Part shown: one piece after another, positions 16,243 to 24,012 of the stretch
How the letters are laid out: each line of letters starts with the position of its first letter
How positions within the stretch are numbered: the first letter of the stretch is position 1
NCBI GenBank assembly: GCA_944384505.1
Contig: CALWTQ010000015.1
Coordinates: forward strand, 1-60,797
Length of the DNA stretch: 60,797 nt
Source: an uncultured Mediterraneibacter sp.
GTDB lineage: Bacteria; Bacillota; Clostridia; Lachnospirales; Lachnospiraceae
Direction: 5' to 3'
Made by a program: the position numbers and the translations under genes
The notes under the pieces: model-generated
Told to the model about the DNA's origin: nothing
What the model saw: the letters and a program-made list of their open reading frames with translations, nothing else
The model's database searches: none

Positions 16243-16277
16243 AGAGCTGCGGCGGCAGTAATAGCCGTCACAGCTCT
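16243..16277 (-). terminator. Terminator of cstA
   Basis: AGAGCTG pairs with CAGCTCT and GGCGGC with GCCGTC inside it. On the minus strand the stem is followed by TTGTTTATTATA. It lies 28 bases beyond the cstA stop and also faces the end of the SDR gene. Confidence 0.65.
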
Positions 16278-16304
16278 GAAAAACACACTTATATATTCTT
16301 TGTT

Positions 16305-17786
16305 TTACTTTTCAGCCTTTTTTGCTTTCATCGCAGTACGCTTCTTTCCATACCACACGAGCACTGCAACATACGCAACAGCAGCCGCGATTCCGATAAT
16401 ATATGCGCCGATCCACGGAATGTTAAATCCGATCTTCGCATTCGCAATATATGTAACTGTTACAAATGCATACCACGCTCCCGGGATCAGAGGCATCCAC
16501 GCGTATTTATTCCTTCCTGTCTCAAACATCCAGACTGTAATTGCAAGAAACGCAAACAGAGACAGACTCTGGTTGGACCACGCGAAGTATCTCCACAGAA
16601 TATTGAACCCGTCCGCATTGCTCTTTGCGAATACAAGGATCGCCGCAACAAGAACAAAGATGATCGCCGCAAGACCCAGTCTCTTCTTCGCTGACTTCTG
16701 GTCAAGGTGGAACGCGTCCGCAATTGCCAGACGGAGCGCGCGAAGTGCGGTGTCTCCTGATGTAATCGGAAGCACGATAACGCCCAGAAGCGCGATCACT
16801 CCTCCTACAGGTCCGAGGATATATTTACATACTACGCCGATCGTACTGGTCGCAAGTGAAGCATCCGCCGCCTGAAGTCCCAGGTTGTAAACGCCCATAG
16901 CGCCTGCTGCCCATACCATAGCAATGAATCCTTCAACAACCATCATGTTGTAAAATGTCATGCGTCCCTGTTTCTCGCTCTTCATTGTACGGGAGATAAT
17001 CGCCGTCTGTGTTGAGTGGAAGCCGGACAGGATACCGCAGGCAACCGTAATAAAGAAGATCGGTATGAAGTGGTTTGCATTAAAATAGTCTCCATATGCA
17101 AACGCAGCTACATTCCAGTCGTCCCAGATCTCAACAAGCGGGAATCCCATGGCAAATACGCCGATGAATACACCAACTGCCGAAAACAGAAGGATCGCTC
17201 CGAAAATCGGGTAAATGCGGCCGATAATCGCATCGATCGGGAATACAGTCGCGATCAGGTAATATACAAAGATCACTCCATAGATCACCCATGTGGAAAC
17301 AGAATCCACAGCTCCGTCAAAGCCGAATACCTGAGTCGCCGCAATATCTCCCGGAGTGTAAATAAACACAGCGCCCACAAGAAGAAGCAGCAGGCTGCAG
17401 AATATCTGGTAAATTGTATAAACGCCTTTATTGCTGTACTTTCTGATCATATCCGGCATCTGTGTCCCGCCGTCACGCAGGCAGATCATCCCGGAAAAAT
17501 AATCATGCATCGCGCCGCCGATGATATTTCCGATCGGAATAGTGATAAACGCGATCGGCCCAAACAGAATCCCCTGGATCGGCCCGAGAATCGGGCCTGT
17601 GCCCGCAATATTCAGCAGGTTAATCAGGCTGTTCTTCCATTCTCTCATAGGTACGTAATCAACACCGTCCTGTTTCGTATAGGCAGGGGTTTTCCTGTCA
17701 TCAGGACCAAAAACTTTCTCACAGAACTTTCCGTAAAGAGCTGCCCCCACGAAAAGAATCGCGAGACCGATGATAAAAGTTATCAT
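16305..17786 (-). CDS. cstA: CstA family carbon starvation transporter
   Basis: A 493-aa membrane protein with the conserved CstA core near NLLNIAGTGPILGPIQGILF and IPIGNIIGGAMHDYFSGMIC and about 13-15 predicted hydrophobic segments. Family members import peptides or pyruvate during carbon limitation. It corresponds to the short Firmicutes form rather than the roughly 700-aa E. coli form. The start at 17786 has AGGAGGG 7 bases upstream; an ATG 30 bases earlier does not. It is transcribed alone from the promoter at 17845-17873. Confidence 0.92.
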   Translation of the reverse strand: MITFIIGLAILFVGAALYGKFCEKVFGPDDRKTPAYTKQDGVDYVPMREWKNSLINLLNIAGTGPILGPIQGILFGPIAFITIPIGNIIGGAMHDYFSGMICLRDGGTQMPDMIRKYSNKGVYTIYQIFCSLLLLLVGAVFIYTPGDIAATQVFGFDGAVDSVSTWVIYGVIFVYYLIATVFPIDAIIGRIYPIFGAILLFSAVGVFIGVFAMGFPLVEIWDDWNVAAFAYGDYFNANHFIPIFFITVACGILSGFHSTQTAIISRTMKSEKQGRMTFYNMMVVEGFIAMVWAAGAMGVYNLGLQAADASLATSTIGVVCKYILGPVGGVIALLGVIVLPITSGDTALRALRLAIADAFHLDQKSAKKRLGLAAIIFVLVAAILVFAKSNADGFNILWRYFAWSNQSLSLFAFLAITVWMFETGRNKYAWMPLIPGAWYAFVTVTYIANAKIGFNIPWIGAYIIGIAAAVAYVAVLVWYGKKRTAMKAKKAEK

Positions 17787-17844
17787 AAGTTTAACCCTCC
17801 TTCTCTCTGTTCTCATTCAGAGAAATACTTTAACGCACTATCAT

Positions 17845-17873
17845 AGTATATCGTTAAATTACAATAATGTAAA
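17845..17873 (-). promoter_or_regulatory. Sigma-A promoter of cstA
   Basis: The minus strand reads TTTACA (17873-17868), 17 bases, TATACT (17850-17845). The rest of the intergenic stretch up to 18048 is AT-rich and shows nothing else I can support. Confidence 0.6.
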
Positions 17874-18048
17874 TGATGCATTTTATATATTTTTTATTCT
17901 TTTAATATTTTCCTTATATTTGTAAAAGATTAAAAAAGATCAATCTTATCGTCTTTCCTCTGTTAAAAACCGCACCCATACCCTGCCAGCCGCCTTATGC
18001 AGAGTTCATTCATGGGCTGTTCAAGAGAGAAAATCACAGACAATAGGA

Positions 18049-18078
18049 TTGTAATAGGACCACAAAATATATTATAAT
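18049..18078 (+). promoter_or_regulatory. Promoter of exonuclease gene
   Basis: TTGTAA (18049-18054), 18 bases, TATAAT (18073-18078). The -10 box overlaps an upstream in-frame ATG at 18077, which rules that ATG out as the translation start. Confidence 0.55.
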
Positions 18079-18112
18079 GTCAGTCAGCAGGAGAAATAAG
18101 GAGTATTCAGAT

Positions 18113-18808
18113 ATGTTAAAGTCATATGTAGCTTTTGATGTTGAAACCACAGGCCTGGATCCTCAGGAAAATGAGATTATAGAGATAGGCGCTTTAAAAG
18201 TCAGGGAAGGAAAAGTAGCAGAACGGTTCATGGAATTTATCCACCCGCTTTCTCCGATCTCTCCGAACATTACTGCACTCACCGGAATCACAGATGAGAT
18301 GGTGGCAGACGCCCGGAACAGATGCCAGGTTGTCTCCGACTTTCTTGACTTCTGCGGAGACGATGTACTCATCGGCCACAACGTTTCCTTTGATTACAGT
18401 TTTATGAAATGCAGCGCCGCCAAAGACGGTCTTCCTTTCGAGAAAATGGGGATTGATACTTTGAAAATAGCCAAAAAGGTACTTCAGAGCCTGGAATCTA
18501 AAAGCCTGGGCAGTCTGTGCGAATACTATCATATTGAAAACAAGTCCGCGCACCGCGCCTATCACGATGCTCTGGCCACGGCCAAACTCTACCAAACTCT
18601 GGCACACTACTTCGAGGATACAGATCCAAAGCTGTTTAAACCCGTACAGCTTACATATAAGGTCAAAACGCCCCAGCCCGCCACTCCGAAACAGATCTCC
18701 TTTCTCACCAGTCTGAGCCGGAAGAAAGGAATCGCACCGCAGTGGGATGCGGGGGCGCTGACACGGAGCGAGGCTTCCAGGCTGATTGATGAGCTCCTAA
18801 AGAGCTGA
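18113..18808 (+). CDS. DEDDh 3'-5' exonuclease, PolC/DnaQ-like
   Basis: A 231-aa exonuclease domain protein: ExoI SYVAFDVETTGLDPQENEII (Asp and Glu), ExoII LIGHNVSFDYSFM (Asp) and ExoIII SAHRAYHDALATAKLY (His and Asp), so all metal ligands are present. A C-terminal segment of about 45 residues (ATPKQISFLTSLSRKKGIAP onward) is a small helical extension. Such proteins trim DNA 3' ends or act in repair. The ATG at 18113 is chosen because AAGGAG lies 9 bases upstream and the promoter excludes 18077. Confidence 0.88.
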   Translation: MLKSYVAFDVETTGLDPQENEIIEIGALKVREGKVAERFMEFIHPLSPISPNITALTGITDEMVADARNRCQVVSDFLDFCGDDVLIGHNVSFDYSFMKCSAAKDGLPFEKMGIDTLKIAKKVLQSLESKSLGSLCEYYHIENKSAHRAYHDALATAKLYQTLAHYFEDTDPKLFKPVQLTYKVKTPQPATPKQISFLTSLSRKKGIAPQWDAGALTRSEASRLIDELLKS

Positions 18809-18980
18809 GAGACAGGTGCGGATTTAATTTTACTGGACATCAATAGTCACTCGAATTGTGGCAAAAATTGGGCCAAACAAAAATCGCAATTTAGTATAGG
18901 CAGAAACACCACTGATAATCCGTAAACTTCTGGCTATAATAAAATCATAATTTGGTTTGGACGAATATTCTAAATGAAAT
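18809..18980. other. AT-rich boundary of decayed accessory patch
   Basis: No gene here. Short repeats of the type AATTGTGGCAAAAATTGGGC occur near 18854-18880. A related pair CATTGTGGGTAAATTGTGGG lies at the far side, near 21041-21060. These could mark the edges of an old integrated element. Confidence 0.3.
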
Positions 18981-19175
18981 ATGCCCACCCCAAAGCGACA
19001 GTATACTACTGACGATATTTATAAATCACCAGATTTCATAAAAGTAAATCTATTTGATGGGGAAATATTGACGGATGACTGGACAGATCTGATCATAGCC
19101 GAGGAGGTCTTTAAGGATCCCTCTTCTGAAGATCACCACGTGACATACCAACTTTCTGTAGTAAAATCTGAATAG
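18981..19175 (+). pseudogene. Truncated Uma2-like fragment
   Basis: The 64-aa frame MPTPKRQYTTDDIYKSPDFI continues VNLFDGEILTDDW. Its first 30 residues follow the Uma2 start seen in the intact gene at 20358 (YTxxDIYxxPD, then LxDG). After that, all Uma2 catalytic positions are absent and the frame ends. There is no good ribosome binding site. I read it as the remnant of a second Uma2 gene with a foreign tail, though a short functional protein cannot be excluded. Confidence 0.4.
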
Positions 19176-19250
19176 CCCTTGCATAAGGCTCAAAGCTGCT
19201 GTCTTTCCATCTTTTACCTATTCAATTATGTTCTCCCCTCAAGAAGTGTT

Positions 19251-19706
19251 TCATTTCTTTACTTCAATCGCGTAGGTTTTCTGTGTTTTCAGCGACTTTA
19301 CATAAAAATCTACTTCTCCGTTTCCCAACGTAGCAAATGCGGGTGTTTCAAGGGCAATGTCACTTGGCGGAACTATTCTTCTTTTCAGGTCAAGAAACAC
19401 AAAATTCTCATTCACGATCCCTGACACATCGCTTTCAGAACAGCCAATGTGAATCAGAAACTAGCTTGTCAGACCTACATCCATAAAATAGCATCATGAC
19501 TTCGGTTTAAAGTCCAATATATTACAATCTTTGATCTTACCTGCAAAGCCGATAATACCGGAACTGTAAAGCCAGTCAATCTCACGATTTACTGACACTT
19601 TACTATTATGATATACCTTCTCCGTGCTCTGTCCATATTTCAAGATGCATCCCACACTTTTAAACCATGCCTCGTACGTGGTATTGTGTTTATTGGCACG
19701 CTTCAC
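19251..19706 (-). pseudogene. AAA-type ATPase with DUF4143, C-terminal pseudogene
   Basis: One reading frame on the minus strand encodes a recognisable DUF4143-type C-terminal domain: YEAWFKSVGCILKYGQSTEK, REIDWLYSSGIIGFAGKIKD, CYFMDVGLTS, then VNENFVFLDLKRRIVPPSDI, FATLGNGEVDFYVKSLKTQK and AIEVKK before a stop at 19251. Two in-frame stops (TGA at 19493-19491, TAG soon after) break it. The N-terminal P-loop ATPase half is missing. Relatives are stand-alone ATPases found in mobile or defence islands. This copy is dead. Confidence 0.75.
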
Positions 19707-19759
19707 AAATTATGTACGTGGTATCACAGTTAATTTTGTGTATTTTACCATGTACGTAG
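19674..19759. repeat. Three spaced GTACGT direct repeats
   Basis: GTACGTGGTAT occurs at 19674-19684 and 19714-19724, 40 bases apart, and a third GTACGTAG at 19752-19759. They lie between the pseudogene and the promoter of the RHH gene. They could be binding sites for the adjacent ribbon-helix-helix protein or recombination scars. Confidence 0.5.
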
Positions 19760-19779
19760 CCGTTGATTTATGCTATACT
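19751..19779 (+). promoter_or_regulatory. Extended -10 promoter of RHH fusion gene
   Basis: TGCTATACT (19771-19779) is an extended -10 element; the -35 position (TGTACG, 19751-19756) is poor and overlaps the third GTACGT repeat. Confidence 0.45.
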
Positions 19780-19858
19780 TATTCCATAAGGCGGAGAAGG
19801 TTTCACCATTTTTGGGTAGCGCTCCCAGTGAAAGATTTATGCGAAAGAAGGTGACACA

Positions 19859-20311
19859 ATGGGCAATAGCGAAAGCAAAACAGAATATAATATCAGGTAT
19901 GCTAAAGAAAAACTCAAACGCATCCCTTTGGATGTCCAAAAAGAGAAATACGAAGAGATTAAAGCGGCGGCAGACGCAGCAGGGGAAAAAGTCAACGGAT
20001 ATATTAAAAAGGCAATTGACGCTTATCCTGAATTTGCCAACTCGTTTGTTATTACGTTTCAATTAAACAAAGATATCACATACAACAATGATATTTTTTC
20101 AGAATTAGAAGATGTACTCATAGCAAATTCTGAATATATGTCCGGCTTTACAAGAGAAGGAAGCTCTTTAGGTGAATTCAAATTGGTTCTTCGTTTCAAA
20201 AAGCAGGGTGACGCAATACAAGAAATAACTCAGGAATTTGCAAACATTCTTACAAAGCATAAAATTACTTTTAAATGCTCCAACATCACTGTCGCTCCAG
20301 ACTCCGAATAA
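19859..20311 (+). CDS. Ribbon-helix-helix (Arc-like) protein with an unrecognised C-terminal domain
   Basis: The product is 150 aa. Residues about 8-56 (RYAKEKLKRIPLDVQKEKYE, then IKAAADAAGEKVNGYIKKAI) match the Arc-like RHH antitoxin-type proteins common in Lachnospiraceae, which normally end soon after this point. Here about 90 further residues follow (ITFQLNKDITYNNDIFSELE; FTREGSSLGEFKLVLRFKKQ) that I do not recognise and that look like a small alpha/beta domain. The start has AGAAGGTG upstream. The gene is followed after 46 bases by a Uma2 nuclease gene, so a regulator or antitoxin role is possible but unproven. Confidence 0.75.
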   Translation: MGNSESKTEYNIRYAKEKLKRIPLDVQKEKYEEIKAAADAAGEKVNGYIKKAIDAYPEFANSFVITFQLNKDITYNNDIFSELEDVLIANSEYMSGFTREGSSLGEFKLVLRFKKQGDAIQEITQEFANILTKHKITFKCSNITVAPDSE

Positions 20312-20357
20312 GTCCTATGCAACTGTCAACACTCTCACCAGGAAAGGATGTGTCACT

Positions 20358-20903
20358 ATGCCATTACTGCAGCAGAACAAAGAGTATACCATTGAAGATA
20401 TCTATGCCCTGCCAGATGGACAACGGGCAGAGCTGATCGACGGTCAGATGTATATGATGGCGCCGCCCACGCGGAAGCATCAGCAGATACTTGGCGCTCT
20501 CTATCGTAAGGTTGCGGACTATATCGACAAGAAAGGCGGCTCCTGTGAGGTCGATATCGCCCCATTTGCCGTATTTCTAAATGAAGATGATAAAAACTAT
20601 GTCGAGCCGGATATAAGCGTTATATGCACCCCTGACAAACTCACAGACAAAGGCTGCACAGGTGCACCGGATTGGATCATTGAGATTGTTTCCTCGGGCA
20701 GTAGGCGCATGGACTACTATACCAAATTGTTCAAATACCGTACTGCCGGAGTTCGTGAATACTGGATTGTTGATCCAGAGAAAAACAGAATTATGGTTTA
20801 TTCCTTTGAGTCCGACGATACCGCAGAATATACTTTCTCTGAAGCAGTCAAAGCCGGAATCTATGATGATCTGGAGATTAATTTCAGTTCAATAGATATC
20901 TAA
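20358..20903 (+). CDS. Uma2 family endonuclease
   Basis: A 181-aa member of the Uma2 (DUF820) family, which has a PD-(D/E)XK nuclease-like fold. Key segments are EYTIEDIYALPDGQRAELID, YVEPDISVICTPDKL (catalytic Asp region), PDWIIEIVSSGSRRMDYYTK (Glu and later Lys) and YRTAGVREYWIVDPEKNRIM. Length is typical. The ATG at 20358 has GAAAGGA upstream; the open frame to 20238 overlaps the RHH gene and is not used. The cellular role of Uma2 proteins is poorly known; they are abundant in cyanobacteria and some Firmicutes. Confidence 0.88.
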   Translation: MPLLQQNKEYTIEDIYALPDGQRAELIDGQMYMMAPPTRKHQQILGALYRKVADYIDKKGGSCEVDIAPFAVFLNEDDKNYVEPDISVICTPDKLTDKGCTGAPDWIIEIVSSGSRRMDYYTKLFKYRTAGVREYWIVDPEKNRIMVYSFESDDTAEYTFSEAVKAGIYDDLEINFSSIDI

Positions 20904-20913
20904 GTAAAAGATT

Positions 20914-20949
20914 GCCGCTCCACACCATCACTAATGGGGCGGCTTTTTT
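20914..20949 (+). terminator. Terminator after Uma2 gene
   Basis: GCCGCTCCA (20914-20922) pairs with TGGGGCGGC (20935-20943), followed by six T residues. Confidence 0.9.
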
Positions 20950-21066
20950 GTAGTATTGCATAGTCCAAGGCACAAAAAAATCCTTTTGAATCTTAACTCG
21001 CATTCCCGGAACTTCATTTGGATAGAGTGCTTTTTTATTTCATTGTGGGTAAATTGTGGGTACGGC

Positions 21067-21095
21067 TTGAATTTCAGCCCTCTCCATGTTATACT
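21067..21095 (+). promoter_or_regulatory. Promoter of queT leader
   Basis: TTGAAT (21067-21072), 17 bases, TATACT (21090-21095) preceded by TG (extended -10). It gives a leader of about 115 bases before queT. Confidence 0.65.
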
Positions 21096-21166
21096 ATCCC
21101 ACGTTGCAAAGCCCATAAAAACCAAGGTCTATCGGGCTTGCCGCCGATTCCCGGCGTTAAATGAAT

Positions 21167-21206
21167 CGAGTGTTCGAGACCTTCCACTCGTAAAACAAAA
21201 CTAAAG
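21167..21206 (+). promoter_or_regulatory. Candidate preQ1-I riboswitch
   Basis: The stem CGAGTG (21167-21172)/CACTCG (21185-21190) has a loop starting TTCGAGACC. The A-rich tail TAAAACAAAACTAAAG runs into the ribosome binding site AAAGGAG (21203-21209). The UUC-type loop plus A-rich CTAA tail fits the small preQ1-I class, which regulates queuosine genes, and the next gene is queT. The pseudoknot pairing I can draw is weaker than in textbook examples. Two further stems lie upstream (GCAAAGCCC/GGGCTTGC, and AAGGTCT pairing with AGACCTT in the loop), so a different preQ1 subclass is possible. Confidence 0.55.
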
Positions 21207-21218
21207 GAGATTTAAAAA

Positions 21219-21719
21219 ATGAAAACAACTCACCAGAACAAAGTACTTTTCATAGTACAGGCGGCTATGATTGCCGCAATCTACGTTGTGCTGACTCTGA
21301 TCGGCGCGTCTTTTGCTTACGGAGAAGTCCAGGTTCGTTTTTCTGAGGCCCTGACGATCCTCCCGGCATTTACCCCCGCGGCTATCCCAGGCGTATTTTT
21401 AGGCTGTCTTATCAGCAACATCCTCGGTGGATGCATCATCCCGGACATTATATTCGGAAGCCTTGCCACGCTGATCGGAGCGATTTTCACCTGGATGCTG
21501 AGAAACAGGAGCAAATATCTTGCCCCGGTTCCACCAATCGTTGCAAATATGATTGTGGTTCCGTTTGTGCTCAGGTACGGGTATATGGTTCCGCTCCCGA
21601 TTCCCTTCATGATGCTGACAGTTGGCATCGGCGAAGTGATTTCTTGCGGTGTGATTGGAATGATTTTATATACAGCGCTGAACCGCTACAGAGGGATTCT
21701 CTTCAAGGAAGCGGTATAG
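21219..21719 (+). CDS. queT: QueT family transporter (queuosine precursor uptake)
   Basis: A 166-aa membrane protein with about five hydrophobic segments: FIVQAAMIAAIYVVLTLIGA, QVRFSEALTILPAFTPAAIP then GVFLGCLISNILGG. This is the QueT/COG4708 pattern, an ECF-type S component for a queuosine precursor such as preQ1. AAAGGAG precedes the ATG by 9 bases and forms the end of the riboswitch candidate, suggesting translational control by preQ1. It is monocistronic, between its own promoter and terminators. Confidence 0.93.
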   Translation: MKTTHQNKVLFIVQAAMIAAIYVVLTLIGASFAYGEVQVRFSEALTILPAFTPAAIPGVFLGCLISNILGGCIIPDIIFGSLATLIGAIFTWMLRNRSKYLAPVPPIVANMIVVPFVLRYGYMVPLPIPFMMLTVGIGEVISCGVIGMILYTALNRYRGILFKEAV

Positions 21720-21786
21720 CAGCCGGATCGCGGCAAATGTCTGCCCGTGCAGGCACGGCAGACGCTTTCCGGGCTTATCGGACAGA

Positions 21787-21818
21787 AAGGCAGGGTCTTT
21801 ATCAGCCCTGCCTTTTTA
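21787..21818 (+). terminator. Terminator of queT
   Basis: AAGGCAGGG (21787-21795) pairs with CCCTGCCTT (21806-21814) and is followed by a T-run. Confidence 0.9.
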
Positions 21819-21834
21819 TAAACATTCAATGCTT

Positions 21835-21875
21835 AAATAACAGTTCCTCTTTATGACGGAGCTGTTATTTTTATT
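21835..21875 (-). terminator. Bidirectional terminator at end of murA
   Basis: AAATAACAG (21835-21843) pairs with CTGTTATTT (21862-21870), with T-rich sequence on the plus side. It sits between the convergent genes queT and murA. Confidence 0.7.
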
Positions 21876-21898
21876 CGATTTTACTGATGATGGGTTCA

Positions 21899-23191
21899 TC
21901 ATCCGACTTTCAATTTGAATTTCTGAATTTCTTTATCGTTAGATACTTTCTCAATCATGCCGCCCAGGCTCCTGAGTTTTTCCTCAAACCGCTCGTATCC
22001 CCTCTGGATATATACGATATCATCAACAATGGTAATTCCGTCTGCCGCAAGTCCCGCAATGCAAAGCGCTGCCCCGGCTCTCAGATCCGGAGCGCTCACT
22101 CTCGCGCCGGAGAAACACTCAATTCCTTCGATGGTTGCGGAATTCCCTTCCACCTTCGCCCTGGCTCCCATGCGTGCCAGCTCTGCAAGGTATTTAAATC
22201 GGTTCTCAAAAATACTCTCCGTAATCGTACTCGTCCCGTTCGCCAGTGCCAGAGTAACGCCTATCTGAGGCTGCATATCTGTAGGATATCCCGGATACGG
22301 AAGCGTCTTCACCTGTGTACTGCGAAGCCGCCCTTTTGCGACCACACGCACAGCGTCATCAAACTCTTCCACCTCACATCCGATATCAATCAGTTTGGAA
22401 ATCGTAGCGTCCAGATGTTTTGGGATCACGTTGAGGACTGTGACGTCTCCTTTGGTCGCAGCAGCGGCGAACATAAAGGTTCCCGCCTCTATCTGATCCG
22501 GAATAATTGAATATTCTGTCTTATGCAGAGATCTGACCCCCCGGATCTTGATCACGTCTGTACCGGCGCCTTTGATATTTGCACCCATACTGTTCAAAAA
22601 GTTTGCTACGTCAACCACGTGCGGCTCTTTTGCCACGTTTTCCATGATTGTCAGCCCCTCTGACATGGCTGCCGCCATCATAACATTAATCGTAGCGCCG
22701 ACCGTCACCACGTCAAAATACAGATGGGTTCCCCGAAGTTTTTCTGCCTCGGCGACAATCTTGCCGTGCTCTATATCCACGTCCGCGCCGAGCGCGCGGA
22801 ACCCTTTCAAATGCTGGTCAATCGGCCTGCTCCCAATATTGCACCCGCCTGGCAGGGCCACCTCCGCCCGTCTGTATTTTCCAAGAAGCGCTCCAAGAAG
22901 ATAGTAGGATGCTCTGATCTTCTTGATATAGTCATACTCTATATTAAAATCACCGATGGGTCCGCCATTGATCTTCACCGTATGCCTGTCAACCCGCTGA
23001 ACCATCGCGCCGATCCCGGCAATCGCCTCCAGCATCACATTTACATCATTCACATCCGGAAGATTCTCAACCAGCACCGTTTCATCCGTCATAATGGCCG
23101 CCGCCAGAATCGCAAGAGCCGCGTTTTTCGCACCGCCGATCTCTACCTCTCCAACAAGCGGATTTCCGCCTTTGATGATATATTGCTCCAT
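21899..23191 (-). CDS. murA: UDP-N-acetylglucosamine 1-carboxyvinyltransferase
   Basis: A 430-aa EPSP-synthase-fold enzyme for the first committed step of peptidoglycan synthesis, transferring enolpyruvate from PEP to UDP-GlcNAc. The N-terminal GGAKNAALAILAAAIM holds the catalytic Lys/Asn pair. The active-site Cys loop reads LPGGCNIGSRPIDQHLKGFR, so the Cys is present and the enzyme should be fosfomycin-sensitive. Length is normal. It is read from a promoter at 23393-23422 with a long leader of about 195 bases in which I see no clear riboswitch. Confidence 0.96.
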   Translation of the reverse strand: MEQYIIKGGNPLVGEVEIGGAKNAALAILAAAIMTDETVLVENLPDVNDVNVMLEAIAGIGAMVQRVDRHTVKINGGPIGDFNIEYDYIKKIRASYYLLGALLGKYRRAEVALPGGCNIGSRPIDQHLKGFRALGADVDIEHGKIVAEAEKLRGTHLYFDVVTVGATINVMMAAAMSEGLTIMENVAKEPHVVDVANFLNSMGANIKGAGTDVIKIRGVRSLHKTEYSIIPDQIEAGTFMFAAAATKGDVTVLNVIPKHLDATISKLIDIGCEVEEFDDAVRVVAKGRLRSTQVKTLPYPGYPTDMQPQIGVTLALANGTSTITESIFENRFKYLAELARMGARAKVEGNSATIEGIECFSGARVSAPDLRAGAALCIAGLAADGITIVDDIVYIQRGYERFEEKLRSLGGMIEKVSNDKEIQKFKLKVG

Positions 23192-23392
23192 TTTGCACCT
23201 CGATCTAGATTCTATTATCGTAATCGTACTTTTCCTCTGTATTCCAGTCTGCCTTGTCTATTGTACCATAAAAGACGATTTTTTTGAATTATTATTTTAT
23301 CTGCCATATATCCGGCCGGCAACAGCCCATCCCGCGCCAATCGCAAAACCGCTCTTCGGACTTATCTCGGCGGCTGCCCTGACCGGATTTCC

Positions 23393-23422
23393 ATTTTAGT
23401 TTACTTTATAACATCTTGTCAA
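23393..23422 (-). promoter_or_regulatory. Sigma-A promoter of murA
   Basis: The minus strand reads TTGACA (23422-23417), 18 bases, TAAAAT (23398-23393). The -35 box overlaps the last codons of the shikimate-kinase-like gene upstream. Confidence 0.65.
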
Positions 23423-24012
23423 GATTTTTTGCACTCTTCCTTTCTTCGCCCTTCCTTTCTCCGTTTTCTGAATATCCGTTTTTTCCGGAATGGTTTCCTC
23501 CTTCCGGTTCTGCGCGGCTTCACCGCCGCAAGCACATTTTCTATCGTCTCTTCTATCTGACATCCGTCCTCACATACGGTAATATCCGCATATTTTTCAA
23601 AGTAAGGCACTCTCTCATCATAAAGATCCCTGAACGTCTGCCCCTCTCTGAGAACGACGCCCCGCTTCTTCGGGCTTCGGATCCGCTTTCTTATTGTCTG
23701 ATAAGACGCCTTCAAATATACGACCGTCCCAATCTTTTTGTAATGTTCCATGGCCTCCTTACAGTAGACCACGCTTCCACCCGGGGAAATGACAGAATTT
23801 TCCGCCTGAACAGACGCATTCACCCGATTCTCAATCTCCAGAAAACCGTCCTGGCCGCACTCCGCGATAATTTCCCGCAGAAGCTTCCCCTCTTGTTCCT
23901 GAATCAGGAGATCTGTATCAATAAAATTCATTCCAAGCCTTTTTGCTACCACAATTCCCACCGTACTTTTTCCCACCGCGGGCATTCCTATAAAAATGAG
24001 ATTTTTCTTCAT
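23419..24012 (-). CDS. Shikimate kinase-like P-loop kinase with basic tail
   Basis: A 197-aa protein. Residues about 1-165 have the shikimate kinase fold: Walker A FIGMPAVGKSTVG, DTD substrate motif in FIDTDLLIQEQEG, ENRV, SPGGSVVYCKEAM and a lid segment KKRGVVLREG. The C-terminal 30-35 residues are extremely basic (RRTGRRKPFRKKRIFRKRRK), which is not normal for AroK. Start at 24012 (MKKNLIFIGMPAVGKS) by family alignment; 24042 is also possible. It may phosphorylate shikimate or be a paralogue with another role; no other aro gene is nearby. Confidence 0.75.
   Translation of the reverse strand: MKKNLIFIGMPAVGKSTVGIVVAKRLGMNFIDTDLLIQEQEGKLLREIIAECGQDGFLEIENRVNASVQAENSVISPGGSVVYCKEAMEHYKKIGTVVYLKASYQTIRKRIRSPKKRGVVLREGQTFRDLYDERVPYFEKYADITVCEDGCQIEETIENVLAAVKPRRTGRRKPFRKKRIFRKRRKEGRRKEECKKS

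Noticed and set aside
18077-18112. Upstream start codon for the exonuclease
   Set aside because: It lies inside the TATAAT box; the ATG at 18113 has a proper ribosome binding site.
21160-21195. tRNA-like T-arm (GTTCGAGAC) or tRNA gene remnant
   Set aside because: The T-stem cannot close with a standard 7-base loop and no acceptor, D or anticodon arms are present; the preQ1-type leader explains the sequence better.
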